Shown here piece after piece: positions 49,801 to 61,800 of a stretch of DNA of 64,000 nucleotides (the first letter of the stretch is position 1; each line of letters begins with the position of its first letter). This stretch comes from Phoronis australis (taxonomy: Eukaryota > Phoronida > Phoronidae). Made by a program: the position numbers and the translations under genes. The stretch covers positions 763,814 through 827,813 of the forward strand of contig NMRA01000124.1 in assembly GCA_002633005.1 (NCBI GenBank), read 5' to 3'. The notes under the pieces were generated by a model, which was given only the letters and a program-made list of their open reading frames with translations, ran no database searches and was not told where the DNA came from.

Positions 49801-52800
49801 ACGATAGAGAGATAGCAGTCATCCTAGGCAGCACTTATGCACATATAAGATCGGAAGAATTCCCTTCACTTTCGTAGCATTTCAAAGGGTCAGAAGTTCA
49901 ATTATTACAGACACGAGTTAACAAATAGGATCTAACTATAATCAACTGCCAGCATACAGAGGATACGATCACCTGCGGGACAATTTCTGGATTCTACATT
50001 GGAGAAGTATTATCCCACAAATCCATGCTCAATTTTTGGCTATCAATAAAGAAGCCAATGAACTTAACATGAAACCCTACAGAATGTGTAACTCAAACCA
50101 CTGGTACAAGCTCAAAACTGTGCTCAGCTTTGTTAGGCAATGGTAAAGGCTTATTCATTACAGGTGGCATTGAAAGGAATCAGTTTTCTCCTTCTATTCA
50201 TAACGTATGAGATTTCACAACAAATGATGAGAAAATGTTGCATAATCAACCAAAACCGAGAAAATGGTGACAACAGCTCATCGATGACGTACAGGGTGTC
50301 CCAAAAAATGTGCTCACACTTCAGTACAACACCGTATATCAGACACTTGTTTTCGAGCCTAGTGTATGGCTATAGCTTGCAGTGAAAGTAGGCGTGCGTA
50401 CCGTCACAAGCTCTGTATAGTAGGGAATGGCAAACAAACAACTCGGTTTTGGAAAATAAAAATGTTTTGTGCAAATGTTACTGGAAACTTAAAAAAGTCA
50501 AAGAAGTGCGAAGAAAATTAATCTTCTTCCCTAGTTAGTAAACATTACATTTATTTTGGTGTAAACAGTTATTAATTCCCTTTTTGATCACCTCTTTATG
50601 AACTAAATCAGCAACCCTTGGCCTAAGTCAATAAAACAACAGACGTCATCTGAAGTATGAGAACATTTTTGGGACAACCAGAATTTGTGGATTATTGTGA
50701 AACTCAATGCAAGCTGACGAACTTAGAGGAGCTACCTATCATCTAAGCATAGGAATGTTTTTATGAAGAAAACTTAGTCTATTAGACTTTACTTTATGAA
50801 GAAAACTTAGTCTATTAGACTTTACTTGATGAAGAAAACTTAGTCTATTAGACTTTACTTTATGACGAAAACTTAGTCTATTAGACTTTACTTTACGAAG
50901 AAAACTTAGTCTATTAGAATTTACTTTAACAGCAAGTATTTTCTTACTCATTCTATGATGTGAACAGCAACTGTATATTATTCACATGACAAGTACGTCA
51001 TTCACTGAGAGTGTCAACGCTCAAATTCAAAGATGTCTGACGACCACCAAACAGACTTATGTACGGACAAGATGCTACTCACCTAAAGATGGCAGCTAGC
51101 CTGTCAAGCCAAACTGTCGGGTCTTTTGTGGTTGGGGTCTTCTCAGCTGCAGCTGTGCTGGATTCTTGTTGTAAAATCTAAAACCAATTTCCAATTAAAC
51201 AAAATTTTTTGCCTGAAGTAGAAATAAGTTATTTTTATTTACAGGAATTTCATCTTAATAGATAAATCATTCAGTGTTAAGTTCATCAATTAAATAAGCT
51301 AAGATCAGAATGTTTGGTGAGCCAGAATAGACATTTGTAATATTACGGCGCAATGCCGCAAATAGCAGTAGTTTGGCACTGAGGCACCTCACAACATCCG
51401 ACAGTGTACATCGGGACACCACTATTGTCAACAAATTTCTTTAATAAGGTGCCGACGACTCACCTGAGCTAGGGGAGACGCCTGGATTGCACACAGTTGT
51501 CTGAAGCCATCTGTGACCTGGTCCCCTGACATTTGAGCGAGTGTCATTGCCGCGCCTGAAACGGATCACAGTGTCTGAGGTAATGGATGTAACAAAGACA
51601 AGGAGCATGGAAAACAAATAATCTTGAAAATGGTGAAGTGGCATAACCAACAAAACAACAAACTGTGAAACACAAGACAGTAGACAGAGACAAACACAAT
51701 ACTGTTTTCATCATCATTATCTTTTCAGAAAGAATGTGGCCAGGCAATAGCAAAATTTGAATCCCTCTGCCACAAAGGATTTTGCTAGAATGACGAGACA
51801 TGACCAGTCACTTTCGCTACAACTAAGTAGAACAAGCTGTCATGAGGGATAAACGTAATTTCAACCGATGACTTTTGGCATGTACTATAAATGAATTTAG
51901 TCAATGAGTAGACAAGCTTACCTTTTAGAAGGCCAATAGCAGCATCATTGGAGACATTGAAGCTATCCAGAGCCTGCACAATGTGAAGAAGGCCCGTGAA
52001 ATGTTTGACCATATGGCCTTTACACTTGGAGCAGATCTTTTGCAGTGCATTGGCTGCGGCTGTGGCCAATAGGGGCTGCTGTAGGCCGGCCAATAAGAAC
52101 TGTAGTACAGGATCTGAAGGACCAATCAAGAGGAAGAATTCACAAATGAAATGAAATGCTAAACTCTTCAAAATATTTTGTACTCTGGGAATTCCAAAGG
52201 TTCTTTTGAAGTGCACAGAAAACAACGAGAAACTGCAGTCGACTCTAACAGTGGAGCTACAATGAATGGGTTTTTTCATTCTCCACAACCAATTTTGATA
52301 CAGGTTGCGCGTGGTTCACACAACAAACACTAATCATTCAACTAACGAATCCTTTGTTCAAATTGAACACAATTACTACCATTCTGTCACCAGCTTTGTT
52401 GAAAGACCCTGGATATATACACTGGGGTTTCACAACTGGTTGCAATTGGTGCTAACACTCGAAAATTTTGTTCCCTGTAATTTTAGTAAACTGCGCCACA
52501 TTTTCTAACCTCTAAGCATCGTAAAACAAACAGATTCCTGGAATAAGATAAACACCATTAGTTCCCAGTAAAATCATATTTCAGAATATTTCTGCTAACA
52601 ATTTTGGGAAACCCTGTAAACTCATTTCCTATGCAACAGAAAATCAGTCTTTACTTGTCCTTGTGTGATATTGATATTTATGTCATATTATGACAGTTGT
52701 TCTTTTCTTTATTAACACCACCTAGTGGTTATCTGTGGAGTGAGAACAAACATGACGACTACCAAGTAAATAAACGTCTGACTGCTATCTCACATGATTT

Positions 52801-55800
52801 GATGTTTCAAAACATGTTAAAATTTAAACCAAGATTGCACAATGTACATCCCCAGGTCACAACTAGTGCGACAATTATGTTGGAACACTTCCATAATTCA
52901 AGAAACGTGCCTTGTGTGAATCTGAAGAAGAAATAATTCAGCATCTAGAGGTCAACAAAATTCCCGATCACTTTCTCGTGATTTACCTCAGTTTGAAGAC
53001 GCAGATTTTTGGGTTCAAAAGCGAAAGTAGTCTCCCTTTAATTTAAGACACACAGACGGTAAGAAGAGTATATTACAGAACAGTTGTTCCAATAAACTCG
53101 AAAAAGTTTAATACTAGCCTAAGACATCTGTGTGACTGTCAATCCACTCGGATAGTTCTCCGATGAGCTGTATTGACGTGTAACGGACCGCCACGTGAAG
53201 TTCTGTGCTCTTCTGACTTAACACAGCATTCAGCACCTGCGGCACTATCACATTTTCGCTCCTAGACAGATGAGAAAATAATTAGCCAACAGTAACATTA
53301 AACAAAAACGACAAACATTTTGATTAGTTTGAAATTAAAATTAAAACTGCGAGGAAAATTGCGAAGAAAATTGCGGAGAGAATTTTGAAAAAAATCAGAA
53401 TGACAACAGGAGGGTTCGACTCCGCAATTTTTTTCTGCCCGAACAAACTAGGTCAATGTGTTTGAAATTTGATGCAATTGTTTGACCACAAAAACATGGT
53501 CATCCAAATATCAGGGCTTGGAATGACCCATGACAAAAAAAGAGGAAAATTTCTACTGCCCCAAATACACATTGCAATCTAAACAAGCAAACCTTAACTG
53601 TGTTGTGTTGTGTTGGCAAAACGCACTCATTTGAAGCAGTACCTGACATCTATTTCAGCAACAATAATGAAGGAAATTAGATGCAACAAATATTTTTTTA
53701 AATTGAGATAATAAAGATAGTGATGCAAAATTTGCAGAGTGAGTGACAGAAGGTTATTGTTGATTTGCTGCAGAGAGACCTATAAATTTATTTTCATTAT
53801 TTTAAGTTCTTATAATTACGAAAGAAAATTATAAAAAAATTGAAAATCGACCCAGAGATTATCTGAAAGCCTGAAATACCGACACATTTAATTCCAACAA
53901 AGAATGTATTCCAACGCAATGGAAAAAGTCAAGACGAAAACCTGTGGCTTATACCCCAATTATTAGCATGGAAAAAATGAAAGTAAAAAAACAACATACT
54001 TTAAACTATAGAAAACACCAATCACACTCCTAAGTAGGCCAAACTTTTTAGTTTAAAACAGCACATACAGGATATAATTGTTCATAAGCCATTCTGGTGT
54101 AGAACAAACTATGTGACATAAGAAATAACTACAAGGACACTGAAAACTGGCTAGCAGAATTTGTAAACAATGGCTTAGACCAATCAGATCATTCAGAACC
54201 TACCACATGACCACTTCCCTCTTGAACTGCAAAAATCGAGTTGGTCAAAACTACACGTTTTAACAAAAATAAACCATAAAAATGTCAAAATATATTGGAA
54301 TACATCAATGGCAATTTAAAACACAGTTGAAGTAACAAAAATAGCACTTTGTATCCCGTTTCGGCGGCACGCAGTGTAGTGGACTCGGGCCTAGCAACTT
54401 GCCAACTGCCGGCACAGGCTTGCACGTGAGATTAAACAAAGGAATTTCATACATCACTCACATCCCACGATTCCAATCCAATGAATTACCGGTTACGGTT
54501 GAATTTCCTATCAGAATGCGTTTTTCTTTCTTGTGTTTCATCGTTTTCAGGTCTTCCGCGATTCGGCTACGCACGCCGTAATTGTCAGTCAACGTTTACA
54601 GAGCACAAACCCAGACTTTTGTCGTTTGAGAACACATTGATCGTTTCCTTTATCCACTTTTTCCACAAAATATTCTGTCTACTCCAAGCTCCACGCATTT
54701 TTGGCCGCAGAATTGCACTATTTGTCACTGCGATTAATACCGTATGCAGACGCCATTGATGAACCACGCTATCCCAGGTGCCCCGGCAATTATGATTTTC
54801 GTTCCTCCAAAACATAAAGAGAAGTTTCCGCTTTTCAAGTCGTCGGCAACGCCGCAGTTAGAAACCAATTTACGGCGGAAAATTTATAGCAAATCCGATT
54901 TTTTTCCGCGGAAATATAACAAAAATGCGAAGAAGGAGTAAGAGAAAAAAGCGGAAATCCGCGTTTCCACGGAAAATTCCAAGCCTTGAAATATTGACAC
55001 AAACTCATAAAAACACACGGATCATTTGACTTTCCAATACTGATGACAAATACGATTGGCAACACGGATCACTTGACTTAAGGCCCGATTTTCTTAGCTA
55101 CGCAACTCTGACTGGGCATGTGTGGACTGGCAGCAGCGGATTATCCAACTTACGGCGTAATATTCTTGGCTACTGCACTCATAATAAACAAGGCCGCCTC
55201 CATCTCGTTCCATCTCTCCGGAGACGTCTGCTGCAACTGTTGGTACATCTGCTTGAAACATGTCGCTGAGCCGACCAAGAAGACGATGTCCTGAACGAGG
55301 TCAGAGACACGCTGGCGGAACTCGTTGAAATCGTCGTCATCATTCGGTACACCCTCCTGAAAAAGTAATACAGGTGATAAACAACAACAAACCACTGAGA
55401 AAACAAATTTCAAAAATTGACGTCAACCCACAGGGTTGTTTCCCTGGAAGTATGTTAACTAAAGTTTCATCTTTGGGCTGCAGCTAAACATCACGTGAAA
55501 ATACTGCTGAACAGAAGTTTTTTCACACGTTAAGAATTTTTTGTCAATGGTCAGTAAGAAACCGCATCTTCATGATGAGACAATAGAAACAATGGTCATC
55601 ACTCAATTCTCATGACGCGTCAACTCACATGATCAAGGTCATAGTGGCAATGCTGGCTGAGGGACCGAATCAGCTGCTCTGCGTACGGCATAAACAAGTC
55701 GTTCAGTTGTGTGTTATCCTTGCTGTACAGCTCCTCAGAAAGACGGTACCAGAAGTTGAACGTTATCTCCGCAACCTATGGCAAACACGGACAGAGTTTT

Positions 55801-58800
55801 CAATAAGAGGGTTTAATGTGTACGTATACGAACGACTAAGTGCAATGTTTACAAATTTTCTTTCTGAACTCTTTAACCCGCTTGGCAAGCCAAATTCACT
55901 CCATGGAGTGACCTGGCATTTCCTTGACCAAGATTGAGAATCGACGTGAAACTTACTTTACCTTTATCACTGGGAAGTACTTTATCGTCACATACCATGT
56001 CAAGTTTAAGGGAAATTTTACCTTTTTGAAGGTGTTTTATAGTCATTTCAAGAGGTATTTTGAGCCTTTTTAGTTGATTGTTATAGAAATGATGTTAACA
56101 ATTCTACAAACCAGAAATACGATGCAATGACCAAGTCGCACAATGCAAACAGTGCGTGTCTGGACGGCTGAATTGATGTAATATAAGTTTTATTACCTAT
56201 TTCTTGCACTATTACTCAAGTCCAATGGCAAATAGTTTTCATGTATACCAGGCCTGAGATTGACAAACTGAGCAGAGTTATCAGAACAAACGAGTGAGAG
56301 AAAAACAACTAACCCAAGCTGGCAGGAATTGACGGAACTGCTCCCTATGTTACACTACCAGTTTGAGAACTGGTATTACACTTTTTATGGAAATCTGCTA
56401 AAAGGTTCAAAATACCTTTTATAGTACTTTAAGTAAAATGCGCTAAATTGACCAGAAACGCCATCATTTCCCATTTAAATTTCTAGTTGAGACGGCCCTA
56501 CCTCGTATTCATTATGGCCGACACAGTTGAGCAACATCTCCAGTTGCCTCAGGTCCCCTAGGCCTTGGTTAGGGTGAGACAGCATGAACTCGAGTAATGA
56601 CTCCGACATTTCCGTGAATATCCGACACAGGTTTACAGCCCTGGAGAATGTAAAACAGTGCTTATCAAATCAACCACATGCGAGACAAACGACGACAAAA
56701 TAAATACAAACATTTTGCCCATAAATGACTTATTCTTACAAAAATAAAAAAACGGACGATCGCCGCACAAATCAACGTTTCGTCTTTTCATTAGACATCA
56801 GGATCATATTTACAACAATTTAGGACAACAAGTGCCAACATACATCGCTGACACAACTACCACAAAAAGACGACCACTCTGATAGAAGTTTTTCTAAATT
56901 TACTTTGATGGTGACAAGGAAATTCCACTTCATCAAAAATGGGCCATCCAATCATACCGTTCTGCATAAAAATAAATTTTATTTCTCTCTCTCTCCATCT
57001 TCTTCCCTCACTCTCCCTCCCTCCCATCTCCCTTTCCCTCTCCCCCTCCCAACCCAACTCCCCCACTATCTCACAGACATAAATGAATGAAAACAAGAAA
57101 CATACAAGCAGAATTGCACACATTGGGAATACAAGAAATGACTGACACCTACTTGTCTACATCCTCTGCTGCCACAGCCTCCTGATAGGCCTTGGGCAAG
57201 GTCATGACCCCTTGGAAAAGGGACTGGGCCATTAAACCATACTTGTCCAGGTCCTGAAATGAACCAGCAAGGACAACATAAAAGCAAATCTTGCAATACG
57301 ATTCAAATCAAATTCTAGATGCAATTGCGAACACACTGTGTCCTGTTCAACTGAGGAAATCCTTGCATCGTAGATCTTATTCAACAGAACGAGTGAGAAT
57401 TCACATCGTTCCCCGTGGACCACTTTACGGATAGCCAAGGACAGGAGAGTATTCCACAGACCTGGTTTCTTGTGATAAAAGCAAGATCTAGCAAAATCAC
57501 ATGAGTCAAAAGCGAGTGTTTCACAGATATGACTGGGAGCATACCAGCTTATCCCAGCTATATGGCATCCACTGACGTGATTTGTCAATGACGTTAAAAC
57601 GTTAATTAGCAGGATATAATTCACTGCTACCGTTCTATAAGAATTTTTCACAACAAGTGCAAACTAATGCAACACAGCCCTGATGCACGCACATTCGAGA
57701 GTAGAGGTTCATGGTATATCCTCCCCTCTTACCACCTGGTGAACGGAAAAGTATGCGTGTTGCTTGCAGCGAAGATTTCCCAAGAACAATTGCACAGGTA
57801 ACTATGAGCACTACCAGTGAAAAGGCCATTACATAGAGTTTGTTTGTGTTCACATTACAATGCATCACGGAAAAACACAAATTTTTACTTTCAACAAATC
57901 CCAACTAAAGTTGCATCAAAATCGATTAGCTTGCCAGGGAAGACTATCGTAAACATAATAACTGACATAACTACAACTGGACAGCAATCATAACAACACG
58001 ATTAGTTCCTGCCAAACTACGTTTCATTGTGCACAATTAGCAAAACTATATACTTTCTACAATTTTGCACACAGGTCAGATGGATGTGAAAAAGAAACAG
58101 TTCAAAGCAGCAACTAACTTTTCACAAGTTGTGTTGTTATCAAGAACCAATACGAACTTTACAGCTTTGAAAACACTTAAAACGTGGGAGCAGGAGAGCC
58201 TGTTGCCAGAAATTACAATCCTTGATTCAGTTAATTTAAAGAGACATTATTGACTTTATGGCCGAAAATGCATTCTTGGGATTATTGCGAGATGGGATGG
58301 ACCTCTTAAAGTTAGCCTTTACCAGAGGTACCAAACAACAAAATCCACTGCGGTTTGTGATGTTATTGCAAATTGCCAATTCTCGCTGTCGTCTGCCAGA
58401 CATTCACTGAAATCATGGCAGGGGTTTTACCTGTTAACTACGATAAAAATACTGTTGAATGAATGGGATCTAATTCCATCAGCAGAGCATCAGACTACAA
58501 CTGCAGGGGTTGCAGTTTCGATTCTGCACTGTGACACAAACAATCACTTTTCTCACTGACAATGTCCCTTTAAGACAATTCCGTAAACACCGCTTATTTC
58601 AGCACAATATCCGTGGTCAGTTGACCTACCTCACAACAATATACAGCTGCACAGATACAGTCACTGGCTGCCTCATGAAGGGATGATGAAGACTCTTTAT
58701 CCATCTAGAAATACAAATTCGTTTGACAATAACATGGTTTTAACAAAAGTTCACAGTAGATCATTGCAATTCCACAAACGACCTTTTGAACTTCCAATCA

Positions 58801-61800
58801 CCCCTATATAACGAAACAATCGAATTGTTTGCTGATTTCATAGTCACTCAGGAAACATAAATAAGTCCTCTCACTTTTACAAATTAATGAAAATGTAGAG
58901 AAAATAGCCCATTTAAATTAAAAGGCAAACAGCACAAGACAAAACTAATCAGATAAAATACCACTTCCCCGTCGTGACGGCTAATTCCCTTAACAGCAAA
59001 AATGAACGGTAATAACCATCAAGGGGACAAACTTCTAATTGAATAATGGCTTAACCACCTTATAAACTTTCCCGTGAATTCCTGTTCATTCTCGGTCATG
59101 AGGGAAGACTACTCCGATGATGATTCGTCTTTCGCCCCGCCGTCATGACAAGAATTTCCTCGTCACTTTGTCTGAACAGTTTTGGCTTGTACTGTACACA
59201 CAGGGTTAGAAACCGAAAACAATTTCATTTCAAATAGAATTTTACATTCAATGTTTAAAATCATGAAGTCCCAACAAAACCACGTTCTAGTGTTAAAAAA
59301 GCATTTTTGTTCACAGGTGTGTTTGTTCTTTCAAAGCAGTGTTATCACGTTCTGATACTTTGTTCAAATTGAAAATGGTTGCAATAAAACACAGAGAATC
59401 CCCCCAAGAAAGCCATACTGCCATGACGGTTGAGCTTAACTCGCCATGACAAGCAACTTAAAAGTATGCGCATAGTGTCTAATCTCGATAATCGAAATAG
59501 AACTCAAGATTATTTTTGACATTTTTTTACCAGGATTTAATATGATCTCAAGATAACTATCCATTATTCAGTGCTCAAGTAATTATTTATGATTTACGTA
59601 GATAAGAGTCTAATCTATGCTCGCACTTGATAACCCTAAATTCGTGCAACAAACTCGAGCAATAACTCAAGATTTCGAGTAAAAACTCAAAACTTTGAGT
59701 TTAAACTCAAACTTATAGGTGGGGTCATAGAATTCAAACTAGAATCATACAGTCATCCATATATACCACAGCACACTCAAGCATAGAATTATAGACACTT
59801 ATGGAAAACGTCAAAAACAATATGGAGTACAAAGATTAGACTCCGGCCTGAAGCAAGAATGAATTGTTGGCTCTTCTAAAGCCAAGAAATCCTTTCTAAT
59901 CTGAGTTAGGAAAATGAGACTTTTTCAGTAGCCTCAATCACAAGTTGGCTTTTAACAGAAGTCGAAGGTTTGTTGCATCTTTCTTTAACTTATTCAGGAT
60001 TCTTCACAGTAATAGGATTCAGTATGAACAGTAATTCGTGATAGCGGGATGGCAACCTTGATACAGCAGTTAAAACAAAAGACAAGCTGAATAAATAGGT
60101 GACTAGACTCTCACTAGGTGGCGCTGAAGACAAAATGGCCCTCTTTCACTACCTGAATACATTAACAACAAGAGCAACGCAGAGCGTTGAAATGCGCCCA
60201 CAATTGCACCGCATACGGTATCCTTCTAGGGTTGTTTATTGGTACCATAAAGTGGCCAGTAAAGGGCATATATGTAGTATGTTGTACTTAGCAAAATGGA
60301 AAGGCATGGTCATTGTCTCCTCAATAGGTTAGGGGCAAAATGTGAGTAATCTTCATAATACAAGCACATCCTATACACCAGTTGCTTAAAGCACCACAGA
60401 AACATAGAATTAAAAACAAATTTACCAACATACGAGATTAGCACAGCACTAGAATGCCAGAAACAAATTTCTACTTGGAACTTTTCCTTCATAGTCACGA
60501 AGTAACACAAAGTATACACCTGAAGACCTATGAAAATACAGAGGTCAATGTAAAATACTAAAATTGCCACTAGAGGCATACCGGTAATCAGAATCATCCT
60601 AAAGTCGTCATCGTCCGTTGTCAACATCACATAAATACACTTGCTAAATTTAGTAAAGATCCTGCAAACGGTTTGGGAGATACAGCCATGGGCGCAAAAA
60701 AAAAAAACTGCCACTAGGAGGCGCCACAGTAGTCCAAATCGTCTGAAAATCATTGTCAGCTGTCTTCCTTATAGTAAGCACATACACGCCAATTTTCACA
60801 ATCATCCTTTGAGCGGTTTGGTTGATAGAGGGGTGGACGCAAAAATACAGACTCGAAAACAGTAAAAATGGCCACTAGGTGGCGCAAACTACGTCGAATC
60901 CATCTGAAAACAGTAGGATAGCGTCATCTCACTAATAGGTGCCTACATACCAAATTTCATGAAAATCCGTTCAATACTTTTGAAGATACAAAGGTAAGCG
61001 TAAAAAACTAAAATTGCCACTAGGGGGCACACCGGTAGTCGGATCCGACCAAAAGTCGTCATCTTCCGTTGTTAACATCATATAAATATACTTACACAAT
61101 TTGTAAAGATCCTGCGAACGGTTTAGGAGATACAGCCATAGGCGCAAAAAAACAAAACTGCCACTAGGAGGCGCCACAGTAGTCGAAATCGTCGGAAAAT
61201 CATCGTCAACCGTCCTCTACATAGTAAGCACATACATGCCAATTTTCACAATCATCCTTTGAGCGGTTTGGTTGATAGAGGGGTGGACGCACAAAAACAG
61301 ACTCGAAAACACTAAAAATGGCCACTAGGTGGTGCAAACTATGTCAAATCCATCTGAAAACGGGAGGATAGCGTCATCTCACTAATAGGTGCCTACATAC
61401 CAAACTTCATGAAAATCCGTTAAGGACTTGTGAAGATACAAAGGTAAGCGTAAAAAAATTAAAATTGCCACTAGGGGGCACACCGCTAGTCGGATCCGTC
61501 CAAAAGTCGTCATCTTCCGTTGTTAACATCATATAAATATACTTACACAATTTCGTAAAGATCCTGCGAACGGTTTAGGAGATACAGCCATAGGCGCAAA
61601 AAAACAACACTGCCACTAGGAGGCGCCACAGTAGTCGAAATCATCGGAAAATCATCGTCAACCGTCCTCTACATAGTAAGCATATACATGCCAATTTTCA
61701 CAATCATCCTTTGAGCGGTTTGGTTGATAGAGGGGTGGACGCACAAACACAGACTCGAAAACACTAAACATGGCCACTAGGTGGTGCAAACTATGTCGAA

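Noticed and set aside
55629-55937. 102-codon plus-strand open frame
   Set aside because: It is the antisense shadow of TNPO3 exon w6, whose minus-strand reading matches the family.
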